Assembly (NCBI RefSeq): GCF_017220215.1
Contig: NZ_CP071129.1
Coordinates: forward strand, 372,001-436,000
Direction: 5' to 3'
DNA from: Caballeronia sp. M1242
Lineage (GTDB): Bacteria > Pseudomonadota > Gammaproteobacteria > Burkholderiales > Burkholderiaceae
DNA length: 64,000 nt
Shown here: piece after piece, positions 18,861-28,132 of the stretch
How the letters are laid out: each line of letters opens with the position of its first letter
Numbering within the stretch: position 1 is the first letter of the stretch
Made by a program: the position numbers and the translations under genes
The notes under the pieces: generated by a model
Database searches by the model: none
Told to the model about the DNA's origin: nothing
The model's input: the letters and a program-made list of their open reading frames with translations, nothing else

Positions 18861-19268
18861 ATGAATTACAAGATCACGACGGAACCGGGCGCGCGCCTGC
18901 GCATCGACAAATGGCTGTGGGCCGCGCGTTTCTTCAAGACGCGCTCGCTCGCGAGCGACGCAGTGGAGAAAGGCCGCGTGAGGATCGGCGGCGCGAACGT
19001 GAAGCCGTCGAAGGACGTGCGGGTGGGCGATATCGTCGAGATCGATATCGAGCGGATCGTCTGGCAGGTGCAGGTGCTCGGCCTGTGCGACGTGCGCGGT
19101 CCCGCGCCAGTCGCGCAGACGCTCTATGCGGAGACGGACGAAGGCCGGACCAAGCGGCTCGCGGAAGCGGAACGGCGCAAGACGTTTCGCGAGCCGGCCG
19201 CCGGCATGCAGGGCAGGCCGACGAAGCGCGACCGCCGCATCATCGACAGATTTTCAGGTTCGGATTGA
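18861..19268 (+). CDS. hslR: Hsp15-like S4-domain RNA-binding protein
   Basis: A 135-residue protein with an N-terminal S4 domain (RIDKWLWAARFFKTRSLASD ... GRVRIGGANVKPSKDVRVGD) and a basic C-terminal tail (KTFREP, GRPTKRDRRIIDRF), as in Hsp15/HslR. That protein binds free 50S subunits carrying nascent chains and recycles them after heat shock. The position just before grpE-dnaK-dnaJ fits a heat-stress role, although no sigma-32 promoter is visible directly in front of it. It probably shares the hemH transcript. Confidence 0.9.
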   Translation: MNYKITTEPGARLRIDKWLWAARFFKTRSLASDAVEKGRVRIGGANVKPSKDVRVGDIVEIDIERIVWQVQVLGLCDVRGPAPVAQTLYAETDEGRTKRLAEAERRKTFREPAAGMQGRPTKRDRRIIDRFSGSD

Positions 19269-19401
19269 AGAATTCTTCGACCGTCGCGTGAACGCCGCCG
19301 TACTCGGTGGTGCGGGCGGTCAGGGCGCCGGACATGCAGATGGTCGTGGTTCCCGCGACGAGTACCAGGGCGACCACCGCGATGGCAAAGGTCAGTTTCA
19401 T
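19240..19401 (-). CDS. Small membrane or secreted peptide, 53 residues
   Basis: A reverse-strand frame starts at ATG 19401 with a GGGGG ribosome site six bases upstream. It begins MKLTFAIAVVALVLVAG, a clean signal-peptide or membrane-anchor segment, and ends EEFFNPNLKICR. Most codons end in G or C, as in real genes here. Its last 29 bases overlap the end of the Hsp15-like gene on the opposite strand, so the two converge. I do not recognise a family. Other readings of this stretch give no plausible protein. Confidence 0.62.
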   Translation of the reverse strand: MKLTFAIAVVALVLVAGTTTICMSGALTARTTEYGGVHATVEEFFNPNLKICR

Positions 19402-19749
19402 GGTACCCCCGGGAAACGGGAACGGCGGCTGGACGACCGCGCGAGGATCAGGAAATTGGCGACGCGTAAGCGGTTTGTAGCAATCGTAGGATTAGGGTAA
19501 ACGTGCGTCCTGCGGTGCTTGATCGAAGTGTAGGTGAGCCGCTGCATTCCCTCAATCTCAATTTACGCGATGCGGCGAAACGTCCGTTACCGCTTATTTC
19601 GCGCGCGCCCGGGCTGGCACACTGACGTTCAATTTTGATCTGACAAACCCTTGAAAACTTTTCCGCTGCCCCAATTTCGGCAGCTAGCGCGAGGAAGCGC
19701 GTCGGCCGCTTAATGGCCGGCGGCATTCCCGATCCATCCAATCACGGTA
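19402..19749. other. Intergenic region before grpE
   Basis: This 348-base gap shows no convincing gene. Its right part holds the grpE heat-shock promoter. The left part must carry the promoter of the small peptide gene reading leftward; I cannot place it with confidence. Confidence 0.5.
19650..19677 (+). promoter_or_regulatory. Sigma-32 (RpoH) promoter for grpE
   Basis: CTTGAAA (19650-19656) and CCCCAATTT (19669-19677) are separated by 12 bases. This is a near-perfect match to the heat-shock consensus CTTGAAA-N(11-16)-CCCCATnT. It lies about 73 bases before the grpE start. Confidence 0.82.
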
Positions 19750-20367
19750 ATGACACTCAGCGACATGGAAAACACGCAAGAGAATTCAGCGAGCCAGAAC
19801 CCCACGCCCGCCGACGAAAACGCGCGCCAGGCCGCCGACTTGAATCAGGCAGGCGGGCAGGCCGCCTCGGCAGACGGCACTGCTGCGCCGGAAGCCGCCA
19901 CCAACAGCACGAACGCCACCGAAACCGCACTGGCGGAAGCGCAGGCTCGCGTGGCCGCGCTGCAGGAAGAATTCCTTCGGGCGAAGGCGGAAACGGAAAA
20001 CGTACGCCGCCGCGGCCAGGAAGACGTGGCGAAGGCGCACAAGTTCGCCATCGAGAGCTTCGCCGAAAATCTGCTGCCGGTGCTCGACAGCCTCGAAGCC
20101 GCGCTCGCGGATCAGTCCACGGATCTCGCCAAGGTGCGCGAAGGCGTCGAACTGACGCTGCGCCAGTTGACGGGCGCGCTGGAAAAGGGCCGCGTCGTCG
20201 CGCTGAATCCGGTCGGCGAGAAGTTCGACCCGCATCGTCATCAGGCCATCTCGATGGTGCCGGCGGATCAAGAGCCGAACACCATCGTTGCAGTGCTGCA
20301 GAAGGGCTACATCATCGCCGATCGCGTGCTGCGTCCGGCGCTCGTCACCGTCGCTGCGCCGAAGTAA
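19750..20367 (+). CDS. grpE: Nucleotide exchange factor GrpE
   Basis: A 205-residue cochaperone that releases ADP from DnaK. A low-complexity N-terminus precedes the coiled-coil helix ([29 protein letters not shown]), then [20 protein letters not shown] and the beta-wing ending [20 protein letters not shown]. Two starts are possible: ATG 19750, or ATG 19765, where the MENTQENS form resembles other Burkholderiaceae GrpE. Neither has a strong ribosome site. A sigma-32 promoter lies upstream. Confidence 0.95.
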   Translation: MTLSDMENTQENSASQNPTPADENARQAADLNQAGGQAASADGTAAPEAATNSTNATETALAEAQARVAALQEEFLRAKAETENVRRRGQEDVAKAHKFAIESFAENLLPVLDSLEAALADQSTDLAKVREGVELTLRQLTGALEKGRVVALNPVGEKFDPHRHQAISMVPADQEPNTIVAVLQKGYIIADRVLRPALVTVAAPK

Positions 20368-20386
20368 GCCCGCGAGGTTCGCGATC

Positions 20387-20782
20387 ATGGCCAACGTGCC
20401 CGTCGATTCGATCGCTTTCTCCGTCTTCGACATGCAGGAACTGGACGCCGCCGGCTTCGACGCCGGGCTGGCGTCGGCGGGCGACGAACTGGCCGTCGTG
20501 TTCTTCTGGGGCCTCGACTGCTTCAACTGCGAGATCGCGAAAAAAGCGATGCTCGCGCAGCCCGACGCCATTCGCGCGCTCGGACTGAGGTGGTTTCACA
20601 GCAATGTGTACGAGCATCGGGAGCTAGGTCGCCGCTTCATGTTGCATGGCGTGCCGACGTGGTTCTTCTTTCACCGCGGCAAGCGGCTCGGCCGCGCGAC
20701 CGGCTGGCACGGTCTTGCGCAATTCGAGGCGGCAGTCGCGGCGGCGCGCGAGAAAATCCGCGCGGCGGCAGCAAAGCAATGA
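20387..20782 (+). CDS. Thioredoxin-family protein
   Basis: A 131-residue cytosolic protein with a thioredoxin fold. The redox motif CFNC is at residues 45-48 in FFWGLDCFNCEIAKK, and the cis-Pro loop is in GVPTWFFFHRGKRLG. The start is ATG 20387, 20 bases after the grpE stop, with GAGG upstream. Sitting between grpE and dnaK, it is probably heat-induced with them. The active site is not the WCGPC of classical thioredoxin, so its redox partner is unknown. Confidence 0.85.
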   Translation: MANVPVDSIAFSVFDMQELDAAGFDAGLASAGDELAVVFFWGLDCFNCEIAKKAMLAQPDAIRALGLRWFHSNVYEHRELGRRFMLHGVPTWFFFHRGKRLGRATGWHGLAQFEAAVAAAREKIRAAAAKQ

Positions 20783-20828
20783 CGCGAACCGGAGCGCAAA
20801 AAGTTATAGACCGCATTGCATTCAGGGT

Positions 20829-20856
20829 CTTGAAAACGAAACCGGCGCTCTTATCT
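20829..20856 (+). promoter_or_regulatory. Sigma-32-type promoter for dnaK
   Basis: A perfect CTTGAAA (20829-20835) is followed after 12 bases by CTCTTATCT (20848-20856), a partial match to CCCCATnT. It lies about 105 bases before the dnaK ATG, giving dnaK its own heat-shock start in addition to readthrough from grpE. Confidence 0.6.
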
Positions 20857-20961
20857 TGCGTACAGGTATGAATTTTGGGCGTTCGGCCCGTTGAATCGGC
20901 CGCAAAAGCCGGCGTTTTCCGGCCGCAGCGCCAAAGCGATCAAAGCTAGGAGAGTATAAAA

Positions 20962-22914
20962 ATGGGCAAAATCATCGGCATCGACCTCGGCACCACGAAC
21001 TCGTGCGTGGCGCTGATGGAAGGCAATCAGGTCAAGGTCATCGAGAACTCGGAAGGCGCGCGCACCACGCCGTCGATCATCGCGTACATGGATGACAACG
21101 AGATCCTCGTTGGCGCGCCTGCCAAGCGTCAGTCGGTCACGAATCCGCGCAACACGCTGTACGCTGTCAAGCGCCTGATCGGCCGCCGCTTCGAAGAGAA
21201 GGAAGTGCAGAAGGACATCGGCCTGATGCCCTACAAGATCGTCAAGGCCGACAATGGCGACGCATGGGTCGAAGCGCACGGCCAGAAGCTCGCGCCGCCG
21301 CAAATCTCGGCGGAAGTGCTGCGCAAGATGAAGAAGACCGCTGAAGACTACCTCGGCGAGCCGGTGACGGAAGCCGTCATCACGGTTCCGGCGTACTTCA
21401 ACGACAGCCAGCGTCAGGCAACGAAGGACGCCGGCCGCATCGCCGGTCTGGAAGTCAAGCGCATCATCAACGAACCGACGGCAGCCGCGCTCGCGTTCGG
21501 CCTCGACAAGGCTGAAAAGGGCGACCGCAAGATCGCCGTGTTCGACCTGGGCGGCGGCACGTTCGATATCTCGATCATCGAAATCGCGGATGTGGACGGC
21601 GAAATGCAGTTCGAAGTGCTGTCGACGAACGGCGACACGTTCCTGGGCGGCGAAGACTTCGACCAGCGCATCATCGATTACATCATCAGCGAGTTCAAGA
21701 AGGAGCAGGGCGTCGATCTGTCGAAGGACGTGCTCGCGTTGCAACGCCTGAAGGAAGCGGCTGAGAAGGCGAAGATCGAACTGTCGTCCACGGCGCAGAC
21801 CGAAATCAACCTGCCGTACATCACGGCGGACGCTTCCGGTCCCAAGCACCTGAACCTGAAGATCACCCGCGCGAAGCTCGAAGCGCTCGTGGAAGACCTG
21901 ATCGAGCGCACGATCGAACCGTGCCGCATCGCTATCAAGGATGCGGGCGTCAAGGTCGGCGAAATCGACGACGTGATTCTCGTCGGCGGCATGACGCGCA
22001 TGCCGAAGGTGCAGGAGAAGGTGAAGGAGTTCTTCGGCAAGGAACCGCGCCGTGACGTGAACCCGGACGAAGCCGTGGCCGTGGGCGCCGCGATTCAAGG
22101 CCAGGTTCTGTCGGGCGACCGCAAGGACGTGCTGCTGCTCGACGTGACTCCGCTCTCGCTCGGCATCGAGACGCTCGGCGGCGTGATGACGAAGATGATC
22201 AACAAGAACACCACGATCCCGACGAAGCACTCGCAAGTGTATTCGACGGCGGACGACAACCAGAGCGCCGTGACGATCAAGGTGTTCCAGGGCGAGCGTG
22301 AAATGGCCGCAGGCAACAAGCTGCTCGGCGAGTTCAACCTCGAAGGCATTCCGCCCGCACCGCGTGGCGTGCCGCAGATCGAAGTGACTTTCGACATCGA
22401 CGCGAACGGCATTCTGCACGTCGGCGCGAAGGACAAGGCGACCGGCAAGGAAAACAAGATCACCATCAAGGCGAACTCGGGTCTGACGGACGCCGAAATC
22501 GACAAGATGGTGAAGGACGCCGAAGCCAACGCCGAGGAAGATCACAAGCTGCGCGAACTGGCCGATGCTCGCAACCAGGGCGACGCGCTGGTCCACAGCA
22601 CCAAGAAGGCGGTTGCCGAGTACGGCGACAAGGTCGACGCTTCGGAGAAGGAAAAGATCGAAGCCGCGCTGAAGGACCTCGAAGAGGCGCTGAAGAACAC
22701 GTCGAGCGACAAGGCGACGATCGAAGCGAAGATCGAGGCGCTGGCTACCGCATCGCAGAAGCTCGGCGAGAAGATGTACGCCGACATGCAGGCGCAGCAA
22801 GGCGCGGCGGGTGCGGCTGCCGGTGCGGCCGGCGCGGAAGCGGCATCGGCTGGCGCGAGCCAGCAGCATGACGATGTCGTCGACGCCGACTTCAAGGAAG
22901 TGAAGAAGGACTAA
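20962..22914 (+). CDS. dnaK: Molecular chaperone DnaK (Hsp70)
   Basis: A 650-residue Hsp70. The ATPase domain opens with [17 protein letters not shown] and contains [47 protein letters not shown] and [14 protein letters not shown]. The linker [19 protein letters not shown] leads to the substrate domain. The tail is an Ala/Gly-rich spacer ending [14 protein letters not shown], the usual C-terminal signal for cochaperone contacts. The ribosome site AGGAG lies ten bases before the ATG. Codon use is strongly optimised (nearly all AAG, CTG, ATC), consistent with high expression. Confidence 0.98.
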   Translation: MGKIIGIDLGTTNSCVALMEGNQVKVIENSEGARTTPSIIAYMDDNEILVGAPAKRQSVTNPRNTLYAVKRLIGRRFEEKEVQKDIGLMPYKIVKADNGDAWVEAHGQKLAPPQISAEVLRKMKKTAEDYLGEPVTEAVITVPAYFNDSQRQATKDAGRIAGLEVKRIINEPTAAALAFGLDKAEKGDRKIAVFDLGGGTFDISIIEIADVDGEMQFEVLSTNGDTFLGGEDFDQRIIDYIISEFKKEQGVDLSKDVLALQRLKEAAEKAKIELSSTAQTEINLPYITADASGPKHLNLKITRAKLEALVEDLIERTIEPCRIAIKDAGVKVGEIDDVILVGGMTRMPKVQEKVKEFFGKEPRRDVNPDEAVAVGAAIQGQVLSGDRKDVLLLDVTPLSLGIETLGGVMTKMINKNTTIPTKHSQVYSTADDNQSAVTIKVFQGEREMAAGNKLLGEFNLEGIPPAPRGVPQIEVTFDIDANGILHVGAKDKATGKENKITIKANSGLTDAEIDKMVKDAEANAEEDHKLRELADARNQGDALVHSTKKAVAEYGDKVDASEKEKIEAALKDLEEALKNTSSDKATIEAKIEALATASQKLGEKMYADMQAQQGAAGAAAGAAGAEAASAGASQQHDDVVDADFKEVKKD

Positions 22915-22920
22915 GCCGCA

Positions 22921-22960
22921 GAGCGCGTGGATGGCAACGTTCACGCGCTCGCGGTCTTTT
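22921..22960 (+). terminator. Hairpin after dnaK
   Basis: GAGCGCGTG (22921-22929) pairs perfectly with CACGCGCTC (22942-22950) around 12 bases, and TTTT follows six bases later. It begins six bases after the dnaK stop, so it may reduce readthrough into dnaJ. Confidence 0.55.
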
Positions 22961-23182
22961 CGCGGGCGGTATCGCGCGAAAACACCGCGGCAGGACGCGT
23001 TGAGCGTCTGACGTGAAACGCGCCTGGCGAGCCGAACGGCTCGACCGGGCACATTGTTTTTTTGGGGCGTCTTGCTGAAGGCGGGTTTTTGCAGCGAGGC
23101 GTCAGAGGTTACGCGCGGGCCGTTTGGTCCGAAGCATTCGAGAGGAACCGTCGCGGTCACTCCGCGGCGGCATGGAACCGAC

Positions 23183-24319
23183 ATGGCGAAACGGGATTAC
23201 TACGACGTTCTGGGCGTTGCGAAGAACGCGAGCGACGACGAGATCAAGAAGGCGTATCGCAAGCTCGCGATGAAGTATCACCCTGACCGCAACCCGGACA
23301 ACAAGAAGGCGGAAGAGAACTTCAAGGAGGCGAAGGAAGCCTACGAGATGCTCTCCGACCAGCAGAAGCGCGCCGCGTACGATCAATACGGTCACGCGGG
23401 CGTCGATCCGAACATGGCGGGCGCGGGCGCGCAAGGCTTCGGCGGCTTTGCCGATGCGTTCGGCGATATCTTCGGCGACATCTTCGGGCAGGCCGCGGGC
23501 GGCGCGGCGCGCGGCGGTCGCGGCGGTCCGCAGGTGTATCGCGGCGCGGACTTGCGCTACAGCATGGAGATCACGCTGGAGCAGGCCGCGCACGGTTACG
23601 ACACGCAAATCCGCGTGCCGAGCTGGGTCAACTGCAACGTCTGCCACGGCTCGGGCGCGAAGCCCGGCACGAAGCCGGAAACCTGTCCGACGTGTCACGG
23701 CCAGGGCCAGGTTCGGATGTCGCAGGGCTTCTTCAGCATCCAGCAGACCTGTCCGAAGTGTCACGGCAGCGGCACCTACGTTCCCGACCCGTGCGGCAAC
23801 TGCCACGGCGCGGGCAAGGTGAAGGAAACGAAGACGCTGGAAGTGAAGATTCCGGCCGGCATCGACGACGGCATGCGCATCCGTTCGGCGGGCAACGGCG
23901 AGCCGGGCATCAACGGCGGGCCGAGCGGCGACTTGTACGTGGAAATCCACATCAAGCAGCACTCGGTGTTCGAGCGCGACGGCGACGACTTGCATTGCCA
24001 GATGCCGATTCCGTTCACCACGGCGGCGCTCGGCGGCGAGATCGAAGTGCCGACGCTGGCGGGACGCGCGAGCTTCACCGTGCCCGAAGGCACGCAGTCG
24101 GGCAAGACGTTCCGTCTGCGCGGCAAGGGCATCAAGGGCTTGCGTTCGAGCATCGCGGGCGATCTCTACGTGCACGTGCAGGTGGAAACGCCGGTCAAGC
24201 TCACCGATCAGCAGCGCGATCTGCTGAAGCAGTTCGAGAAGTCGCTGACGGAAGGCGGCGCGCGGCATAGCCCGCAGAGCAAAAGCTGGTTCGACCGCGT
24301 GAAGAGCTTCTTCGACTGA
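23183..24319 (+). CDS. dnaJ: Chaperone protein DnaJ
   Basis: A 378-residue Hsp40 that delivers clients to DnaK and stimulates its ATPase. The J domain ([20 protein letters not shown], with the HPD triad in [10 protein letters not shown]) is followed by a Gly/Phe-rich linker. Four zinc repeats follow ([32 protein letters not shown]), then the two C-terminal beta domains. The true start is ATG 23183 (MAKRDYY); the open frame to 23054 is untranslated leader. No clear sigma-32 promoter is visible in the 268-base gap after dnaK. Confidence 0.97.
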   Translation: MAKRDYYDVLGVAKNASDDEIKKAYRKLAMKYHPDRNPDNKKAEENFKEAKEAYEMLSDQQKRAAYDQYGHAGVDPNMAGAGAQGFGGFADAFGDIFGDIFGQAAGGAARGGRGGPQVYRGADLRYSMEITLEQAAHGYDTQIRVPSWVNCNVCHGSGAKPGTKPETCPTCHGQGQVRMSQGFFSIQQTCPKCHGSGTYVPDPCGNCHGAGKVKETKTLEVKIPAGIDDGMRIRSAGNGEPGINGGPSGDLYVEIHIKQHSVFERDGDDLHCQMPIPFTTAALGGEIEVPTLAGRASFTVPEGTQSGKTFRLRGKGIKGLRSSIAGDLYVHVQVETPVKLTDQQRDLLKQFEKSLTEGGARHSPQSKSWFDRVKSFFD

Positions 24320-24341
24320 TGCAGTCGATACGAGCATTGCC

Positions 24342-26141
24342 ATGAAGATCGAAGCACGCAGCGCGGTGTTCGCGCTGCTCGACGATTGCGACGCGACCGC
24401 CGAAAGGCGGTCGAGTCGTTTGTACGCGGACTTTTCGCACGAGCATGTGTGCGAGGACGGGCGCGAACTCGATGCGGTCTGCGCCGCCATCGAACGCGAT
24501 CTGACAAGCGGACTGCATGCAGTCGTTGTCGCGGATTACGAGTTCGGGCGCAACCTTCAGTTCGGCAGCATCGGACGCGGCGGCGATCACGCGCTGCGCG
24601 TGCTCATGTTCCGCTCGTGCGCGCTGCTTTCACGCGATGAGGCGAGCGAATGGCTCGCGTCGCAGGATGCCGGAAGCGCCGAGCCCTCGGTCGCGGGCGT
24701 CGGCGGCATCGAGCCGAGCATCACTCGCGACGAATTCGATCATGCGATTGCTGCCATCAAGCAAGCGCTGGAAGAAGGCGAGTCGTATCAGGTCAACTAC
24801 ACGTTCCGGCTGAATTTCGATGTGTTCGGCTCGCCGCTCGCGCTGTATCGACGGCTGCGGGAGCGGCAGCCGGTCAGGTACGGCGCGTTGATCGCGTTGC
24901 CGGACGGACGCGCGGTCGTGTCGTGTTCGCCGGAGCTTTTTGTCGAGAAGCATGGCGACCTGCTGCGCGCGAAGCCGATGAAAGGCACCGCGCCGCGCGA
25001 CTCGGACCCCGCCGCGCTGCGCTGCGATCCGAAGAATCGCGCGGAGAACGTGATGATCGTCGACTTGCTGCGCAACGACCTCTCGCGTGTCGCGGCGACG
25101 GGCTCCGTCCATGTGCCGGCGCTTTTCTCCGTGGAGCCGTATGCGTCGGTCTGGCAGATGACCTCGACGGTCGAGGCGCGCGTATCGCCGGACACGTCGT
25201 TCGCCGCGATCGTGCGGGCGCTCTTTCCGTGCGGATCGATCACCGGCGCGCCGAAGTACCGCACGATGCAACTCATCGATCAGATCGAAAGCACGCCGCG
25301 CGGGCTTTATACCGGCGCAATCGGCTGGCTCGATCAACGCGGCGATTTCTGCCTCTCCGTCGCCATCCGCACTCTCGTGATCGACGCTGATCAGAAGCGC
25401 GGCGTGCTCGGGATTGGCGCTGGCATCGTGCTGGATAGCATCGCCGAGAGCGAGTACGAGGAGTGTCTTCTCAAGGCGCGCTTTCTGACCGGCGCGGACC
25501 CCGGTTTCGAACTCTTCGAGACGACGTACGCCACGCGCGATGAAGGCGTGCGCCACTACTCGCGTCATGTTGCGCGACTCGAAGCGAGCGCAGCGTATTT
25601 GGGCTTCCCCTTCGACAAGCGCGCTCTGGATGCCCATGTCGCGCAGCAATGCGCGAGCTTTGAAGCGGGCAAGCCGTATAGACTGCGCATCGCGCTCGAC
25701 AAGAGCGGACGCCTCACGCTGACGAGCGCGCCGCTTGCGCCGTTGTCGTCGGATACGGTGGATGTGCTGCTCGCTGCGGACCGAGGCTTCGCGCCGCAGT
25801 CATCCGCCGACGTATTGCTTCGCCACAAAACGACGCGCCGCGCCGACTACGACCGCGCGTGGAAAGCCGCCGAAGCCGAAGGCGCGTTCGACATGCTGTT
25901 CACGAACGAGCGCGGCGGACTGACCGAGGGCGGCCGTTCGAGCGTGTTCGTGAAGCTGGACGGAAAGTGGTGGACGCCGCCCTTGAGCGCCGGCGTGCTG
26001 CCCGGCGTCATGCGGGCGGTGCTGATGGAGGAACTCGGCGCGTCGGAACGCACGCTGACCGTGCGAGACATCGACCGCGCCGAAGGCTTGCTTCTCAGCA
26101 ATGCGCTGCGCGGCGCGGTCAACGCAACGTTCAAACGCTAG
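24342..26141 (+). CDS. pabB: Fused aminodeoxychorismate synthase component I and aminodeoxychorismate lyase (PabB-PabC)
   Basis: A 599-residue two-domain protein for p-aminobenzoate synthesis in the folate pathway. Residues up to about 385 form the chorismate-binding PabB part (ESYQVNYTFRLN, SPELFVEKHGDLLRAKPMKG, LFPCGSITGAPKYRTMQLID, GIGAGIVLDSIAESEYEECL). The rest is a class IV PLP-dependent lyase (YSRHVARLEASAAYLGFPF, LLRHKTTRRADYDRA with the likely Schiff-base Lys, NERGGLTEGGRSSVFV, GVLPGVMR). One polypeptide could thus amidate chorismate and release p-aminobenzoate. The glutamine amidotransferase PabA is not in the window. The gene starts 22 bases after dnaJ. Confidence 0.93.
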   Translation: MKIEARSAVFALLDDCDATAERRSSRLYADFSHEHVCEDGRELDAVCAAIERDLTSGLHAVVVADYEFGRNLQFGSIGRGGDHALRVLMFRSCALLSRDEASEWLASQDAGSAEPSVAGVGGIEPSITRDEFDHAIAAIKQALEEGESYQVNYTFRLNFDVFGSPLALYRRLRERQPVRYGALIALPDGRAVVSCSPELFVEKHGDLLRAKPMKGTAPRDSDPAALRCDPKNRAENVMIVDLLRNDLSRVAATGSVHVPALFSVEPYASVWQMTSTVEARVSPDTSFAAIVRALFPCGSITGAPKYRTMQLIDQIESTPRGLYTGAIGWLDQRGDFCLSVAIRTLVIDADQKRGVLGIGAGIVLDSIAESEYEECLLKARFLTGADPGFELFETTYATRDEGVRHYSRHVARLEASAAYLGFPFDKRALDAHVAQQCASFEAGKPYRLRIALDKSGRLTLTSAPLAPLSSDTVDVLLAADRGFAPQSSADVLLRHKTTRRADYDRAWKAAEAEGAFDMLFTNERGGLTEGGRSSVFVKLDGKWWTPPLSAGVLPGVMRAVLMEELGASERTLTVRDIDRAEGLLLSNALRGAVNATFKR

Positions 26142-26147
26142 AGCCGA

Positions 26148-27296
26148 TCACCACTCCGCGACGCTGCCATCCGCGTGACGCCACACCGGATTGCGCCAGC
26201 GGTGCCCGCCCTTCGCCATCTCGCGCACCTTCTCCTCGTTGACTTCGATGCCGAGCCCCGGCCCTTGCGGAATCGACACCATGCCGTCGTCGTACTTGAA
26301 GACCTCGGGATTCTTGATGTAGTCGAGCAGATCGTTGCCCGTGTTGTAGTGGATGCCGAGACTCTGTTCCTGGATGAACGCGTTGTAGCTCACGGCATCG
26401 ATTTGCAGGCAAGTCGCGAGCGCAATCGGACCGAGCGGGCAATGCAGTGCGAGCGCGACATCGTAGGCTTCCGCCATCGATGCGATCTTGCGGCACTCCG
26501 TCAGCCCGCCGGCGTGCGACGCGTCCGGCTGGATGATATCGACATAGCCGCCCGCGAGAATGTGCTTGAAGTCCCAGCGCGAATACAGCCGCTCGCCGAG
26601 CGCAATGGGCGTGCTCGTCTGATTGACGATATCGCGCAGCGCCTCGACGTTCTCCGAAAGCACCGGCTCCTCGATGAACATCAGCTTGAACGGATCGAGT
26701 TCTCTCGCCAGCACCTTCGCCATCGGCTTGTGCACGCGGCCATGAAAGTCCACGCCGATGCCCACGTTCGGGCCGACCGCCTCGCGCACGGCGCGCACAT
26801 TGTCGATCACGCCTTGCACCTTGTCGAAGGTGTCGATCATCTGCAATTCTTCCGAGCCGTTCATCTTCACGGCCTTGAAGCCCCGCTCGACGACCGCGCG
26901 CGCGTTGTTCGCGACATCGCTCGGACGGTCGCCGCCGATCCACGAATACACCTTGATCTTGTCGCGCACCTGGCCGCCGAGCAGCGCGTGAATCGGCACG
27001 CCATGATGCTTGCCGAGAATGTCCCACAGCGCCTGATCGACGCCCGCGATCGCGCTCATGCCGATCGGGCCGCCGCGATAGAAGCCCGCGCGATACATCA
27101 CTTGCCACAAGTCTTCGATATGGCGCGGGTCCTTGCCGATCAGATAGTCCGCGAGTTCGTCGACGGCGGCGGCCACCGTGTGCGCGCGGCCTTCGACGAC
27201 GGGCTCGCCCCAACCGGTGATGCCTTCGTCGGTTTCGATCTTGAGGAAGCACCAGCGCGGCGGAACGATGAAGGTTTCGAGTTTCGTGATTTTCAT
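26148..27296 (-). CDS. dgoD: D-galactonate dehydratase
   Basis: An enolase-superfamily enzyme of 382 residues, the same length as E. coli DgoD and alignable throughout. It removes water from D-galactonate to give 2-keto-3-deoxygalactonate. The catalytic residues fall at the E. coli positions: metal ligands Asp183 (GVDFHGRVH), Glu209 (FIEEPV) and Glu235 (LGERLYS), with His185 and His285 ([10 protein letters not shown]). ATG 27296 has GGAG eight bases upstream; an in-frame extension to 27323 is not needed. No dgoK, dgoA or transporter gene is adjacent. It diverges from a GntR regulator. Confidence 0.93.
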   Translation of the reverse strand: MKITKLETFIVPPRWCFLKIETDEGITGWGEPVVEGRAHTVAAAVDELADYLIGKDPRHIEDLWQVMYRAGFYRGGPIGMSAIAGVDQALWDILGKHHGVPIHALLGGQVRDKIKVYSWIGGDRPSDVANNARAVVERGFKAVKMNGSEELQMIDTFDKVQGVIDNVRAVREAVGPNVGIGVDFHGRVHKPMAKVLARELDPFKLMFIEEPVLSENVEALRDIVNQTSTPIALGERLYSRWDFKHILAGGYVDIIQPDASHAGGLTECRKIASMAEAYDVALALHCPLGPIALATCLQIDAVSYNAFIQEQSLGIHYNTGNDLLDYIKNPEVFKYDDGMVSIPQGPGLGIEVNEEKVREMAKGGHRWRNPVWRHADGSVAEW

Positions 27297-27354
27297 GTGA
27301 GCGTCTCCTACAAGGGTCTCCATAGTAGCAAAAAGCGGCGCGTCTGGTCGTATT

Positions 27355-27366
27355 AATAGTACTATT
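27355..27366. promoter_or_regulatory. Perfect 12-bp palindrome, probable GntR operator
   Basis: AATAGTACTATT is its own reverse complement and lies between dgoD and the divergent GntR gene. On the minus strand it abuts a possible -10 (TATTAA) for dgoD, so a bound repressor would block dgoD transcription. FadR-type GntR proteins often bind short AT-rich palindromes of this kind. Confidence 0.6.
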
Positions 27367-27445
27367 GACGGCGGGCGCGCTTTTGGCGTCGCAGGTGTTC
27401 GAGCATAATCACGCCCGAATCAACGAGACCGACGAGGAGTGAATC

Positions 27446-28123
27446 ATTCACCGCGATTTGCATGGCCGCGTGGCGCACGAACTGGGCATGGCCATTCTGC
27501 GAGGCGACTTCCCGCCCGGCTCGCCGTTGCCGCGCGAGGCGGAGTTGATCGAACGCTTCGGCGTGAGCCGCACCGTGCTGCGCGAGGCGCTGCGCACGCT
27601 GACATCGAAAGGGCTCGTCGAATCGCGGCCGAAGGTGGGCACGCGGGTGCGCCCGAAGGACGCGTGGAATCTGCTCGACGCCGACATGCTCGACTGGTAC
27701 TCGCGCGTCGCGCCGCCCATGCTCTTTGCGCTGAAGCTCCAGGAGATGCGCGAGATGATCGAGCCGTATGCGGCCGCGCTCGCCGCCGCCAATCACGAGC
27801 CGGGCACGCTGGAACGGCTGGAACGCGCGCATCGCGCGATGACGGAAGCGCGCAACGTCGACGAATGGGTGCGCGCCGACCTCGACTTTCACTTATGCGT
27901 GCTGGCCGCGTGCAGCAACGAGTTGCTGGTGCCGCTGGGCGCGTTGATCGCGCGAACGCTCGAAGGCCAGTTGCGCCTGAATGCGAAGCGCGCCGACGTG
28001 TTCAACGCATCGCTGGCCGAACATACGGCCGTGTTCGATGCTATCGCCGCTCGCGACGCCCCGGCGGCGCGGCGCGCGATGGCCAATCTGCTCGGCGTGA
28101 CACGCGACCGTATCGAAGGCTGA
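27446..28123 (+). CDS. GntR-family regulator, FadR subfamily (probable galactonate regulator)
   Basis: A repressor of about 220 residues. It has an N-terminal winged helix (LGMAILRGDFPPGSPLPREA, FGVSRTVLREALRTLTSKGLV) and a C-terminal all-helical FadR/FCD ligand domain with its metal-site residues (DLDFHLCVLAACSNE, LAEHTAVFDAI). The start is unusual. The frame is closed by TGA at 27440, and the only standard alternative is TTG 27458, 18 bases from the GAGGAG site (27434-27439). ATT 27446 is six bases from that site and gives the expected IHRDLHGRVAHELG N-terminus, so I use it with reservation. It probably represses dgoD through the palindrome at 27355. Confidence 0.85.
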   Translation: MHRDLHGRVAHELGMAILRGDFPPGSPLPREAELIERFGVSRTVLREALRTLTSKGLVESRPKVGTRVRPKDAWNLLDADMLDWYSRVAPPMLFALKLQEMREMIEPYAAALAAANHEPGTLERLERAHRAMTEARNVDEWVRADLDFHLCVLAACSNELLVPLGALIARTLEGQLRLNAKRADVFNASLAEHTAVFDAIAARDAPAARRAMANLLGVTRDRIEG

Positions 28124-28132
28124 CGGCAGGCG

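Noticed and set aside
23028..23063. Hairpin and T-run between dnaK and dnaJ as a terminator
   Set aside because: The small GAGCCG/CGGCTC stem is followed by the T-run only after 13 bases, so it does not form an intrinsic terminator. The hairpin at 22921 is the better candidate.
16437..23182. CIRCE operator (TTAGCACTC-N9-GAGTGCTAA) near hrcA, grpE, dnaK or dnaJ
   Set aside because: I looked for it in each gap and did not find it.
20851..23184. A 777-codon open frame on the minus strand opposite dnaK
   Set aside because: It mirrors the highly biased codons of dnaK. The predicted protein is Arg/Leu/Val-rich without motifs.
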